A stretch of DNA of 64,000 bases from Rhipicephalus microplus (GCF_043290135.1 NC_134701.1:32143501-32207500); one strand, 5' to 3'; shown: positions 23,480 to 35,473, counted from the stretch's first letter. The notes: a model not told the origin generated them from the letters alone. Numbers and translations are program-made.

Positions 23480-24310
23480 CGCACGTGCGATCATACCGGT
23501 GTCAGACGAGCACTTTTGATTGCAATCAGCTAGAGCGTCTGCGACAAACTCGATCCAGCGCAGCAGATACAGACCTGTCGACTTTGATCAAAACACCAGT
23601 ATTAGTCACCGCTAACTTCCCAAACTAATCGGATCAAATACGGTGCAGCCGTCATCTAACTGCGATATAAAAGGGTACGACATAGCAAACAAGAACCCGT
23701 GTGACAGTGGTGTTGTCAGTACAGTGTGTCAGACCTTTAATCTCATTCGGAAATATGTGTGAACAAACATGATCACGCCTACGCGGCTGTGATTTAACGC
23801 TACGGCTCCCGTAAACCAGCCAACACTAACGTATTATCAAATGAGCAGGAAACTAAATTTGTCAAACAAACCACCACACAGCACACACAAGACAGCCAGC
23901 ACTTGAGCATATCACATCGACGCGGGATGTTGGTCATTAAACACTACCGCTTGCTCGAAACACCTAGGGTGCTCGATCTCCCCCCCCCCCCCCCCCCTTT
24001 GAAGGATTGGTCGGCCGAGAATCACTGCCACAGCACCAGATTCGCAAGGAATAATACCGCAATTTATACACACCACCACACAACACCAAAATCAACCTTG
24101 ACCAAACTAGTGGAAACGCTGACATTCGACGTTGGCGCACCGCTAGGGACTAAAGCGCCTGGGGATGTTCGCGTGATTTGGGTTCCTAGGCAGCGTGCGG
24201 TCGCCAGAAAAGCACCTAGGGCACGGCCACTTGTATTAGTTTGCGCCATGACTCGCCGTGGCGCTGCAGCCACTGTCTGCAACGGTGCTGGAATGTAATG
24301 TCGCGCCCGG
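23480..24310 (-). repeat. Dispersed repeat R, copy R2
   Basis: Reverse-complement relative of 6080-6660, longer because of extra sequence in the middle. It shares the CACGGCGAGTCATGGCGC, CGCGAACATCCC and TTTAGTCCCTAGCGGTGC anchors, and distally the CTGTCACACGGGTTCTT...ACACCGGTATG inverted-end segment. A run of about 17 C's lies at about 23981-23998. It abuts the surviving C-terminal part of P2, just as R1 abuts the broken end of P1, but in the opposite orientation. Confidence 0.65.
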
Positions 24311-24469
24311 GAAATGTGACAGAAGCTTTTATTTGGAGATTTTCAAAATTAATCAAAATAATGACGTCGCGTGTGCCAGCAGCAGCACTGGAATCTCCTC
24401 AAGCTGACTTTTAAGGGGGTTTGTAGTGTTTCTGAATGAGTGGGAGTCGCACTCTCATAGCTCAAAATA

Positions 24470-25353
24470 CAGATTTTTGAGCAACAGCACTGCCGAGGGC
24501 CTACGGGTTACCATTCGCTCAACTCTGGACACCACTGAGTACCTTAGCTCACAGTGAAGTTTCCCTCATCTTCTAACCTGTAGGCTGAGTGAGGACAAGT
24601 TGGAAAACTTGTTTAGGATTGTGCGACAATGCAATGGCTGCAACGATCACCCTACACCTACTCAATTTTTGGTCACTGTGAATGCACTGGCCTTTTATGG
24701 TGTAGCACAGCCACCAAAGACAGGAAACTGCAGCCCTGAAGTGATAAATTCACTAGTTGACAATTGCAATGCCAGCTTAAGCCAGGATAAGCAAAACCGT
24801 ATAAATGCACTTGACTGCCTTGTCGATGATGAAAAGCTCGACGACGTTAAAGCTGTTTTGGATTTTCTTCCACCTGAAGATCATAGCAGGTGTGTCACTC
24901 CCCACAGCTCAAGCCGCCTAATACATTATGTTGTAGGCTATGTGGCTTAGAATGTTGCCAGAAAAACTGCTTGTAGTACATGTAATGGGCTCTTGACAAT
25001 GAGCAACGACCAAGGTCTTTCAAGTACCAATAATGACTTCATTAGACATTGTGATTATGGCGGTCTGTTATACTTATCTTCTGGGCTTTCCAGTCTTGTA
25101 AGGGCTTTAGAAGAGTCATTTACCGTTTTATACAGTTCAAAGAAAATGACGGCACAAAGCATGGAAGACTTTGCCATATTCTTCCAAAGTGTTGACATGC
25201 CAAAGCCAGGGTGTGATACATCACAAAGAGCTGACACTAAGTATAGTGAAATTTTAAGTACTTCGTTTTCGATTCTATGCTAAGTCACTGAACAAAGAGC
25301 GCAGCTCTAAGAGACAACAGGTGAAAGACCTGAAGCTGAGGCGATGTAATTGA
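24470..25353 (+). pseudogene. P-element/THAP9-like transposase C-terminal region (P2)
   Basis: The plus-strand reading begins TAEGLRVTIRSTLDTTEYL (about 24490), then CRLSEDKLENLFRIVRQ, CNDHPTPTQFLVTVNALAF, SRLIHYVVGYVA and a CSTCNGLL cysteine pair, ending KSLNKERSSKRQQ...LKLRR at TGA 25351-25353. These are the C-terminal RNase H/helical blocks of P-family transposases. A TAG follows YVVGYVA and there is a frameshift near 25255. No THAP or catalytic N-terminal part is present upstream; repeat R2 lies there instead. AATAAA occurs shortly downstream (about 25507). Confidence 0.87.
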
Positions 25354-25359
25354 GGTGCT

Positions 25360-25808
25360 TTCTTGACAGGTGGGGTTAGTAATTGATAATTTCTGGGTTT
25401 CTACGGAAACCATGATATTATTGTTTCGATAAGTTTATGTCTCGTAGTGAAGATATTTTGGTTTAATCGAAAGGAACAGCTGGGCCGAAAAAATGTTTGA
25501 ACGAAAAATAAAGTTCAGAATTATGTTTGTCTGTCGGTGTCTTTGCTTGTGTGCGACCAGTCGCAAAAGTACAAGCAACATGCAGATGCATTCGCTTGAA
25601 GCTTCTCGACTGCTTAGCATGGGAAGCAATATAAAAGATATAAAATATGCATGACCAAACACAGACACTCGTATGCATTAAATAGAGATGTTTAAGCTTT
25701 ATAGGTTAATGCACTAAAATTTATTCAATACCACTTGAAGGTATGTCATTGCTTGATAATATTCCTGAATTGAAAAAAAAAACACGCTCGACTAGACGAC
25801 AGCACTAA
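25360..25808. other. 3' flank of P2, no further gene
   Basis: Probable 3' UTR or flank of P2 including AATAAAGTTCAG near 25507. Nothing else recognised. Confidence 0.35.
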
Positions 25809-25950
25809 CAAGGTGTGGGTTCGAGCTAGCTTGTATTTCATATTCCCCACTTCTTGCGCAAAATTTCGTAGACAAAAGACGCAAACAAAAGTTTGCGCCC
25901 GTCTGTGTCTGTTTCGTCAGTTGTCTAAGAAATTTTGCCCAAGAAGTGGT
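25809..25950 (+). mobile_element. Snapback (hairpin) element, copy 4
   Basis: Flanked by an 11-bp duplication GACAGCACTAA (25798-25808 and 25951-25961). A head of about 38 bp with TGTGGGTTCGAGCTAGCTTG matches, with changes, the head of copy 1 (TGTGGCAGCTTGGGCTAGTTGG). Then come about 29-bp arms (CCACTTCTTGCGCAAAATTT and its complement ending at about 25950). The arms differ from those of all other copies. Confidence 0.65.
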
Positions 25951-26392
25951 GACAGCACTAAATTGTGATGCTGCTTGTGTGAAAGGGCTAGTTTCATGAT
26001 TAGGTGGCGTTGCAGCGGTTATTAATCACATTCGATTCGGGCTGTCACGTTGGATGGACGTATTTTTGAGCGCTCCGGATAGACTGCGCAGATAGGTGTT
26101 TTTGCATGTTTTGAGCTTGTATTTATAATTATAAGGCAGCGGTTGAAATCTTCTTAGCACTTATTTTAGGGTACGGCTTTTTCGGGGGCCAGTCACCAGC
26201 TATATATTAGTTAGTGCGGATGTGTGTGTTTGAATTTTTTTGTTGTTTTTTTCTTTTGCCACCTCGCTGGGGAGGTGCGCGTACATTAGACCCGCAAATT
26301 CTTGTGGTAGAGCTTAGGCTTTCTTTTTTTTCGTAGTGCAGGGCTCGAGTTTAGTAATTATAGAGTATAGGGACAATTGGTGTCAGAAAGAC

Positions 26393-27416
26393 ATGGCTAA
26401 AAAGACTGTAAGGTGTTCAGGATGTGGAGTGGGGTTGAAAGTGGACCCAAGCGTAGAAGCGGATGGAGAAGAGGCTGACGCGAAGTGTAGGCAATGTGAG
26501 GTCGAGGAAAAAATGGAGAAAATGATGGTTGCCAAGAGTGAACTGCTGATGAGAATCGCCGAGCTCGAGACTGCGTTGGCGACAGAACAAGAGAAAACGA
26601 GGGCAATGGGAGAAAGACTGAAGTCCGCCGAGGAAGCACTAGCGAAGCTGATCAAAGAAGCGGCCTACGGAGAGAACAGTAGGGAACCGGCAACCAGAAC
26701 GGTGGAGAAGCAAGAGCAAGCAAGTTTGGAAAAAAAGGTTAGCCGGTTCAACTGTCGCAAGGACCAGCTTCAGCAAGGTAGTGGTGGGGCTGGGAGGGAA
26801 CAAAGCAGCCGGCGTCACAGGTGCAAGTAGCCCCAGGGGCAGGGCGCTCCAGCTGAAAAGTTGCAGCATGTGATAATCGCCGGGGACTCGAATTAAAATC
26901 GATGCACAGAAGCCATCAAAGAGAGGGTAAGAGGTGACAAGAGGGTTGCAGTAGGAGCCTTCCCAGGGCGCAAGCTTGAAGCAGTCATGAGGCAAGCGAG
27001 CGCAAAACTCAAAACAACAGCTGATAGACGAAACCTCGTGATAATTTCAGGTGGTTTAAACGATGTCTTGAACGAAGATACAGCAGGACTAGCAGCCACA
27101 CTGGCGAAAAGCGTCGATGACATGCGCGCCACTTCTCCTAAGATACAGGTAGTGATATGCACGATACTGGAGGTACTGGTGCGTGATAGCAACCTGCAAA
27201 GAGCGGTTGTCAACGCAAACCAAGAGATATGGCAGATGAGTCGAGAGAAAGGGCTTTGAGGTGGTGGAAATAAACAGAGAGGTGGATAGGTGGGGTGGTT
27301 TTCAACGAGACAGAATTCACTTCGATGGGCGGCTAGGTCATGAGGTGGGTTGGCGACTTGCAGGACGCGCAGTAGCTTTTTTGGGGGGCAAGCGAGCCCT
27401 TCGAGGTGCAGGATAG
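26393..27416 (+). pseudogene. LINE A ORF1: zinc-finger/coiled-coil/SGNH-esterase-like protein (copy 1)
   Basis: The likely start MAKKTVRCSGCG is at 26393; an upstream in-frame ATG at 26336 is possible. The N-terminus has two CxxC pairs (CSGC, CRQC) about 35 residues apart, then a Glu/Lys-rich coiled coil (about residues 45-100). After a linker comes an SGNH-hydrolase-like fold: IIAGDS (nucleophile Ser block), ISGGLNDV (block III GxND) and DRIHFDGRLGHEVG (block V DxxH). Small deletions (about 26735, 26850), a TAA after GDSN and a stop at 27257 break the frame. Known family data place such esterase ORF1s in CR1-type elements; what they do in retrotransposition is not settled. Confidence 0.82.
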
Positions 27417-27460
27417 CTAGTAACGAGGAAAACAACCAGAGAGACTCTTCGACAGGTGGT

Positions 27461-30400
27461 ATGGACAGATACGATTCCAAAGTGGCACCAATATCTAAGA
27501 TAGGTAGGGTCCGGGGCATAAATAGACGTAGCCACGAGCGCCGAGCCAATTCAGACATAGGGTATACTAACATGCAGGGTGGTAGGAACAGGCTGAAGTG
27601 GAAAGAGATAGAAGAACAGCTAAAGGAAGAGAGGCCGAGGTATACGGTTTTGTAGAAACACATGTCAGGGACATGACCCAACCTACGAACAATCCGGACT
27701 ACGCGTGGGAATATTGTAATAGAACAGAAGGCAGTAGAAAGGGGGGTGGTATTGGGGCATTCATTCATAAAAGTACAGAGTGGCAAAGGGTCAAGCAGGA
27801 GTGCAAGGAACATTTATGGCTAAAAGGGAAAGTGGCAGGTCAAATGACACTCCTTGGTTCCGTGTACTTGTGGACGGGAGCCAAGGCCAGAGAGGAAAAC
27901 CAGGCAATGGCAGAGTGTATATAAAAGGACATTCAGGAGTTAGGAAGAGAGTGCGAGACAATTATACTAGGAGACATAAATGCGCACATAGAAGATATAG
28001 ATGGGTATACCGACCCGACAGGCAAAATGATCATGGATATGCGTGAAAGGCTTGATTTGATCATTTGCAACAGTACCGAGAAGTGTGAAGGGCAAATAAC
28101 ATGGGAGGTAGGAAGGCTTCAGTCGACGATAGATTATGCACTGATGTCACATAGGATGTATGATAAGCTCAGGGGAATGCACATAGATGAAGGTGGCTCC
28201 AGAAGTCTGGGTAGCGATCACAAACGTATCAAGCTAAGTTTTGGAAGAGCAGTGAAAGTGGGAAGGAGACAAGATGAGCAACTACAGGAAAAGTTTTATC
28301 CAGAAAGGCAAATTGAAATAGCCACTAAACAATTGAGAAAGAAATCACGGAGGATAATAAGACAGTGTGGACATACACGAATGTAATTAGACTCTTTGAG
28401 CTAAAGCTTGCTAAGAACCGTGACAAGTCACCCCGGAAAAGAAGACACAATCCCAAAAGTTGGTGGGATGAGGAAGTTAAGAGAGCCATAGCGAAATGTC
28501 AGGAAGCCTCTAGGGAACACAGACATGCTAAGCAGCGGGGTGAATCGACAGGTGATGTTGAAAGAAAATGGGAAACCTTTCGAAGCTGTAGAAGGGCTGC
28601 ATCCCTTCTGATCAATGAAAAGATTAGAAAAAAGGGAGCTCAGTGGCTGGCAGAAGTACATAGAAACGATAGAAAGGCAGCTGCGAAATTTTGGAACCAT
28701 CTAAACTCCCTAAGAAATGAGACGAGCCTAGAGCAGAGTTTTATAACTACAGCCCAAGGTGCTAGGCTAGAAGGGGACGAAGCTAATGAATATATAGGAA
28801 CAAAGGTTACAGAAAAATGTCAAGAAAAAAGTACTTTATGCACCACAGTAGACAAGGACGAATCAAGTGGTGGAATGGCTCCATTTTTACAACGAGAGTG
28901 GGAAAGGGCTGAGAAAAGGGTTCCTAGTAGTACATCAACAGGCCCAGATGGCATTACAATTAGGCTGATAAAGACATTAGGTCCGAAGTCTAAGCAGGCT
29001 TTGAGAGAGGCAGTGAGCACAATAATAATCGATGGTGAAGTTCCCGATGGTTGGAAACTTAGCAGGATGAGCATTATCTATAAAGAAAAGGGGGACAAAG
29101 CTGACATAAACAGCTACCGTCCTATAACAGTGACATCAGTGCTCTACAGGCTGGCGATGCAGATTATAAAGGAAAGACTGCAGGCATGGATAGAGGAGGA
29201 GGGGGTGCTGGGGGAACTGCAGAATGGGTTTCGGAAACACAGGAGGTTGGAAGATAATCTGTTCTCACTGACGCAGTGCATCGAAATAGCAGAAAAGGAA
29301 CACAGGCCCCTGTGGCTAGCATTTTTGGATATCAAGGGAGCGTACGATAGCGTGTTTCAAGAGGAATTGTGGGGAATACTGGACACACTAGGCGTGGAAC
29401 ATGTAGTCACTAATCTTTGAAAGGATATCTATAAAGGTAGTAAGGTAGTTAAAAAGTGGGAAAAACAGGTATCCAAGTCTGCGGAGGTAAAACGGGGGCT
29501 TAGGCAGGGTTTCCCCTGTCACCCTTATTATTCATGATGTACCTGCAAGGATTAGATGCCAAATTAGAGGGAAGTGGACTGGGCTTCAACCTCTCTTTAG
29601 TCAAACAAGGAAAACTCATTGATCAGGCACTACCAGCATTAATGTACGCAGATGATATAGTGCTAATGGCCAACAACAAGGAAGATTTGCTGAGATTGAT
29701 GGACATCTGCAGTAATGAGGGAGATAGGTTAGATTTTAGATTCAGTAAGGAAAAATCAGCAGTCATGTTTTTCAATGACAACGACGGTAGTGAGCTTAGA
29801 ATACAGGAGGTCACGCTAGAGATAACAGATAAATACAAATATCTGGGTGTATGGATAAGCATTGGGACCGAGTATCTCAGGGAACACGAAATATACGTGA
29901 CGACTAAAAGTAACAGGAATGCAGCAGTCATGAAAAATAGGGCACTGTGGAATTAGAATAGGTATGATGTTGTGAGAGGAATATGGAAAGGGGTCATGGT
30001 TCCTTGGCTGACGTTCGGCAATGCCGTCTTGTGCATGAGATCAGAAGTTCAAGCAAGATTAGAAATTAAGCAAAGTGGGATTGGTAGGCTTGCTTTAGGA
30101 GCTCACGGGAATACACCAAATCAGAGAGTAGAAGGTGATATAGGATGGACATCATTTGAGGGCAGGGAAGCTAGCAGCAAGATAAAATTTGAGAAGCGAT
30201 TGAGAGAAATGGGGGAGGAGCGTTGGGCTAGGAAGATTTTCAGCTACTTGTACATAAAGAATGTCGATACGAAATGGAGGAAGCGAACGAGGAAGTTGAC
30301 TGGTAAATACTTAGAAAGCAGCAGGTGGCCGAACCAAAAAGAACTTTCGGTTAAGAAGAAAGTGAAGGAATCGGAGACTGACATGTGGAGAATGGGCATG

Positions 30401-30770
30401 ATTAAGAAGTCCGCTCTAGAGATCTATCGAACTTTTAAGCAGGAAATTGCCAAAGAAAGGATCTATGACAATACTCGGGGTAGTTCTCTACTGTTTGTGG
30501 CCAGGACGGGAGTACTGCGAACCAAGACATCTCGGACCAAATACGAAGGGGTAGACTAGACACAGTATGCAGTGCGTGTGGAGAGGAAGAAGAAACTGCC
30601 GAACACTTGATAATATTCTGTAAAGGGCTTCACCCTATAGTTCAGGATGATGGCGCAGAGTTTTTCAAAGCACTGGGGTTTAAGGACAGCGAGGGCAAAA
30701 TAGACTTCAAGCTGATAGACTTAACTAGAAGGAGGTTATCTGATTGGTGGCTAAAGTCAAGGCACGTGTG
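27461..30770 (+). pseudogene. LINE A ORF2: AP endonuclease-reverse transcriptase (copy 1)
   Basis: Candidate start MDRYDSKVAP at 27461, 45 bp after the ORF1 stop; an overlapping in-frame start at 27350 is possible. Endonuclease blocks in order: VETH, KGGGIGAFI, LGDINAHI, STIDYALMS, GSDHKRIKL. RT blocks: STGPDGI, YRPITV, NGFRKHR, LAFLDIKGAYDSV, FPC/CPLSP region, YADDIVLMA (catalytic DD), YKYLGV. A C-terminal CxxC...HxxxxC finger follows (CSACGEEEE...EH). There is an in-frame TAA at 27922 that copy 2 shares, further frameshifts, and a premature TGA at about 30769. Confidence 0.9.
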
Positions 30771-30910
30771 AAAATTAAACCCTTCACTGCGAAGTACGAA
30801 TCCTCAGCTTCATTATTTAAAGGAAAAAAAAACGATAAATGTAATAGTTATTTCACTAAGTACTACGGCTAGGTGGCGTTAGCCGCCGCCCGATCTAAAG
30901 GGTACAGCCA

Positions 30911-30965
30911 CATCCATCCATCCATCCATCCATCCATCCATCCATCCATCCATCCATCCATCCAT

Positions 30966-31001
<36 letters not shown>

Positions 31002-31077
31002 CCGTCCGTCCATCCATCCATCCATCCATCCATCCATCCATCCATCCATCCATCCATCCATCCATCCATCCATCCAT

Positions 31078-31113
<36 letters not shown>

Positions 31114-31250
31114 CCGTCCATCCATTTATCCATCCATCCATCCATCCATCCATCCATCCATCCATCCATCCATCCATCCATCCATCCATCCATCCATCCA
31201 TCCATCCATCCATCCATCCATCCATCCATCCATCCATCCATCCATCCATC
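30911..31250. repeat. (CATC)n microsatellite, LINE A 3' tail
   Basis: About 85 tetranucleotide units with a few CCGT and one TTTATCC interruptions, starting exactly where LINE A copy 2 has only four units (42261-42276). Translated in any frame it gives long artificial (IHPS)n or (WMDG)n ORFs, which are not genes. Confidence 0.97.
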
Positions 31251-31427
31251 GCATAAATAGCCGCACTTACACGACCACTCGAAACAATACAAAAATCAGC
31301 CGGGCAAACCACTTGCAGAGGTATCACCGCAGCTAGCGTAGTGCTTCTGTGGCCAGTAGTGCCCTCAGGTGGCGCGCGGAGCGGTCATCGCAAGAAGGAC
31401 CCTCTTTCCGGCGCCGCACGACACACT

Positions 31428-31447
31428 TCCCCTTTTAGTACACTGTA
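31428..31447 (-). promoter_or_regulatory. Dispersed motif 2, copy
   Basis: Minus strand TACAGTGTACTAAAAGGGGA, one base different from 1226-1245 (TACAGTGTACTAGAAGGGGA); both are followed by AGTGTG. The function is unknown; a regulatory reading is inference. Confidence 0.4.
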
Positions 31448-31859
31448 ATCAAGAAAATGATGGGTTGTACACACATTTACCTAGTCTTCGTACTTGTGGG
31501 CGGCGAATCGTACTTGTGGCTTTGTTTATAGCTGTGTTTTGGTTTTGTTTTGAAAGAAAGATTAAACCTTTTTGCACTTTGCGAGCCGATTTGGAAAGTA
31601 AGTTTAAAAAACAATAAAATGGTGAAGCGCAACCGCTGAACCTTTGCTAATACTTGTTTCGTAAGAAAGCAGCTCCAAGCCACACGAACACACTCGGAGC
31701 CAAAAGCAGGCCGGAAGTACGGATATTGGACAAACGTGTGTACTACCCATCATTCCCATGCTCGCTGAAGCGTCGTGCGTTGCAGCTCCCATAGACACTA
31801 GCGCCAGAGTTCCCTCTAGTAAGTATTGTAGGAAACTATGACTAGAACAAGGGGAGTGC

Positions 31860-31960
31860 CCGGCTACATTACATTCCAGCACCGTTGCAGCCAGTGACTG
31901 CAGTGACACGGCGAGTCATAGTGCAAAATTTAACGAGTGGCCACGCCCTAGGTATGGTGG
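31860..31960 (+). repeat. Dispersed repeat R, fragment R3
   Basis: About 100 bp matching the first part of R1 and R2 (CATTACATTCCAGCACCGTT, CACGGCGAGTCAT, GTGGCCACGCCCTAGGT). It breaks off where dispersed motif 1 begins (31959). Confidence 0.6.
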
Positions 31961-31978
31961 CTAAAAGGAGAGGTGTCA
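31959..31978 (+). promoter_or_regulatory. Dispersed motif 1, copy (divergent)
   Basis: GGCTAAAAGGAGAGGTGTCA, matching the core GGCTARAATGGGGAGGTGTG of the copies at 1118, 36484 and 51243 with a few changes. Confidence 0.35.
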
Positions 31979-32219
31979 TAATCGGCGCGCCGGGGAGAGC
32001 GCGAGAATTCATCTGGATGCGGCGGTGCTGCAGTCATTTTCGACATGCTTCTCCTCGCACGTATCAGTCGTTTTTCGTTCCAAATATTTCACGCTACTCT
32101 GCGGAATGTAACAAAGTCTACCTGTCACAATTCCGGTGGCGCACTGCCGAGCGTTTAGTGGCACTGAAAACTAGTGTTTTCAATTCACTTCGTAGTATAT
32201 GCTACAAAGCTTAGAAGAT

Positions 32220-32849
32220 AGAGAATCAAGTGACTTGCCGTGAGCTTGACATTAAACAAAGTCCGTGCAGTTTTCGAATTTGATGCCGCAGTGTTCTCCG
32301 TGAAGTCTTAATGCACACAAAGGTATCGGCAACCATTATTTCTATAACTCGCGCAATCATGGTCTAATTTTACAAGCAAGACATTTATTTTCTCGAAAGC
32401 GAAAACAACATGAAGATAAACACAACATATATATATTAGGGTGAAGAAAACTGCAAGTTATATGAAACTCAGCTAAAGCAAGTGAATAAGGCAACTAAAG
32501 AGAACAGTAAATATACGATGATACAATGGGCATACATACACACATGACTTTGAGATTTCATTGAAAAACATGGATACAGTTACAAACCAGTTCACGAAAA
32601 AATTGATTTCTGTATATGTGAACACAACCAGACAGTGCCATCACAGTTGTTAATGGGAGATTTATAACAATGTGAACAAGACAGTAGTAAAATCCCAAGA
32701 AAAAACAGTGTGAGTAATGCACATTAACATAAAATAAAATCTGTTCGCTGAGTAAATACTGTGACAGGTAAGTCAGAGGTATCATTTTCAAGAAGTTCAT
32801 TTTATCTCTTTATTTTTGATTGGACGCAATTTCTCCAGCAAGACAAAAT
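32220..32849. other. No gene recognised
   Basis: AT-rich DNA downstream of P3 on its reading strand; no supported feature. Confidence 0.35.
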
Positions 32850-33890
32850 GCATTTTGGTCACTGTAAGTAATCTAATCATCTGATTTGCCACTTTTGTGG
32901 TGTTCACAGCCGACCATATTTCACCTCTTCACAGACAGGCAAGAGATAAGGTCTGTTAAGCTGTCACTTTTCAATTTGTTGAAACTGAAGTAATATGTGA
33001 ATGCATCTTCTATAGCTTTCAACAGGTCTGCTAAGGACTCGGACAGATCCAGAAAGCATGATTTTGCCGGAAGCAGGCTGGAATGAGGGAAGCAGCAACC
33101 TGCTACATTCGTTGCACTTTGTCTTTTTCACCTTCTTCCAGGCCACATAGCCACTGACGTAATAAGTGATCCGTGAGTCACTTTTCCGTCCAATGATATC
33201 AGTGTAGTCAGGGAGGGCTTCACAAACAACAATAATTTCATTCATTGAGGCGCCCCACATCTAGCAGGTCACCCAGCTTATTCTGCAATTTTATGTAATA
33301 TATTAGATTCCGGACATAGAAGGCTGCTCGGAACTCTAGAAGGTATGTTTCCACTGGGGGGGGGGGGGGGGCTGTGCCAAACTGTAAAAACTGAGGCAAG
33401 TCACAGAGATAAAAAATTGTGTGGGCAAAGGGTGATCATTCGAGCCATACATTTGCTTCAGCATTCCAAAAAGATTTCATGTACGCCTTGACATAGGCGA
33501 GACGTCATCAAGTATTTATAGCCTAAGGTTTTCGTGACATAGTGCCGGATGGAAAGGGGGCCGGTTAGAGTGACGCGGAGTCCTTCGGAAGTTTATTCAC
33601 TCAGGAAACCACCCTGCTTAGGTACAGCTTTTTCCCAAGTGTCTAAGAACCCGTTCATAACATACTTGTAGCAAAGGCCGATGAAGCTTTCGTCGAAATG
33701 AGCTTCGCACACAACGCAGTTCTTTTCCAGTGGTTTGTTTGTGCGAGGAATCGTACGCTCGCAGGCCTTGCTCTGTTAATTGTCGGCGGTAGCAGGGAAG
33801 AGAAACGCTGTCTTTCCTTGTTTGCAGACTGAAGCATATCCCACATTGCATTCAGGTGCAAAGCAGTGTCTTTGCTGTTTATTCATCACT
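32850..33890 (-). pseudogene. P-element/THAP9-like gene with internal deletion (P3)
   Basis: Minus-strand reading starts with a THAP finger (CFAPECNVGY, later CVVCEAHFDESF; 33890-33618). Within 30 bp it passes to the C-terminal block TSEGLRVTLTGPLSIRHYVT (33590), then LGYKYLMTSRL, a C-run interruption (33356-33371), and SRITYYVSGYVAWKK with a CNEC pair (about 33180-33110), ending in VGCEHH near 32910. The whole RNase H-like catalytic part seen in P1 exons 2-4 is absent, so this is an internally deleted form like Drosophila KP. Frameshifts in the THAP part and stops elsewhere show it is not intact now. Confidence 0.78.
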
Positions 33891-33899
33891 GTTGCATGG

Positions 33900-35200
33900 T
33901 CACATTGGCACGTATTGATCCCGAACAAGTCCAAATAGGCAAAACGCAGACGTTGCGACTTGCGAGCACACGAGCAAGCGACTAAAAGTGCCAGCTGGCA
34001 AGCACTCTCGACAGATCATGGTGGCGACTGGCGCACCACTCCACGCCGATATAAAATACTAGCACACCTCCACGACCTACTGTACTAATGACCTGCCCAG
34101 CTGGCGGCGGTCTACAGAGCTGCCTGCGCCGGCTCGGATTCCAAACTTCGCCACCTAGGGGGAGCTCGAGTAACTCCAGCTGAGCGCCGGTAGATGCATG
34201 GAAATGCATGGCTTGCCACTGGTTGCAGAAGAGTTTCATCACGCATTGAGTAAATGTGGCCGCTATCTTGAATCATTTTATTTCATATGACTTTCAGAAT
34301 CTTCTTTTGCAATTTAGTTTACACTTCAGTGCTATATTTTTCAAATACAATCGCAAGTCAGGTACGAACACATGTATTGCATACAAAACAAGAAAGAATG
34401 ACGACGCAGACAGGTTGTAAAAAGCGCTGGCCCCCAAGCGTTTATTTAACTCATGATATCAGCTATATGTGTATACACTGGCAGCCTTGTTGCCGTTGGA
34501 GTACACTCAGCTGGCTTGCATTTACTGTCTGGGCAAGAAAGGGCAAGGACTAGGACATCTGACAGTGTCTGCGGCATCCGGTGCGCATGAAAAACAACCC
34601 AATACAGATAATTTTGGGCGTAAATGCCTTCGTATCAAATGGCAAATGTAGATAGCAGGTACATGAATAATCAATGAAAGACACTCTGCAACTGTTTTGA
34701 AACGAACTAACACTTAAAACCACTTATTCAACACTAATTCTTCACACAGAGGGTGTGTTTCAAAACTTAGTTGCATAGCGACATGTAGTGACATGGCTTC
34801 CATATGTGCACTCTTGTCATCTATCCTTTTTTTTTTGCAAATAAACAGATGGGAATATAGCGCGTCGTCGTTTACATTCTTGAGGTTGTTGGTTTTTTTC
34901 TGTGCTAATATGTGTCTCAGTCTGTCATGCACCCACCAACCAGCCCAGCAACTGACTCATTTAGAGATACGTAGTCTTTTACAACAAAATACAATTTCAG
35001 CCTGCAAGACAACCCTTAATTGAGCAGACTTACCCTATATAGAAATCCCCTTGATCCATTTTTCACGGATCTCGGTCACTGGAAACTCATGAAAAATGAC
35101 ATCAGGAGTCTTCCCTTGCCTTGATTTGCAGAAAGGGATGCAGCACACCATCGTGATGGTTACTTTGCACCAAGAAACCTCGCTTCGCTGGTGTACAAAC
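33900..35200. other. No gene recognised; possible sixth snapback relic
   Basis: Mostly unique DNA. Around 34840-34960 an ACCAACCAGCCCAGC sequence is preceded by ATATAGCGC...GTGCTAATAT, reminiscent of the snapback family, but no target duplication was found. Confidence 0.3.
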
Positions 35201-35207
35201 TGCGCTA

Positions 35208-35233
35208 CAGTGGCTGGAATACTCTAGCCACTG
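35208..35233. repeat. 26-bp palindrome
   Basis: CAGTGGCTGGAAT followed by ACTCTAGCCACTG; the outer 11 bases pair with one mismatch. It could be fused transposon ends or a binding site. It resembles the first half of motif 1 (GTGGCTAGAAT). Confidence 0.5.
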
Positions 35234-35473
35234 CAACTGCCCCTACGTGCACGCTTCTGTCATAGCTCGGCACAAACAGACGGTAGCAAGAGATCGTCAT
35301 TATACTTTTAAGTTAATTCAAAAAGAGGCTTTTATTAATTTTAATCTTCCAGAGTGTATGCGCGCGAAAAAATTGCTGCTTTTCTCTCAGCTTCGCGTGA
35401 GTAGACGACAAAAAAAAAAAAAGCGCGGCAGTGCATGTTTTGTGCGTCCGCAACCGGTGCGGAGGAGGTAATA

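Larger units (their letters stand above)
26036..31250 (+). mobile_element. LINE family A, copy 1 (near full length)
   Basis: Non-LTR retrotransposon with both ends: a 5' start TTCGGGCTGT also used by copy 2 (37378), a 5' UTR of about 350 bp, ORF1, ORF2, a short 3' UTR ending CTAAAGGGTACAGCCACATC, and a (CATC)n tail at 30911-31250. There is no poly(A). It is broken by frameshifts and stops in both ORFs. The clade is not resolved: ORF1 is of the esterase type reported for CR1/L2-like elements, while the RT has a GLRQGCPLSP block more like L1/RTE-type RTs. Confidence 0.93.

Noticed and set aside
26383..26655. Ser-rich minus-strand ORFs opposite LINE A ORF1 (also 37736-38115)
   Set aside because: They are antisense shadows of the coiled-coil region, present in both copies simply because the copies are similar.
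30869..31327. Long ORFs of (WMDG)n and (IHPS)n on both strands
   Set aside because: They are translations of the (CATC)n microsatellite; all frames of both strands stay open because the unit lacks stops.
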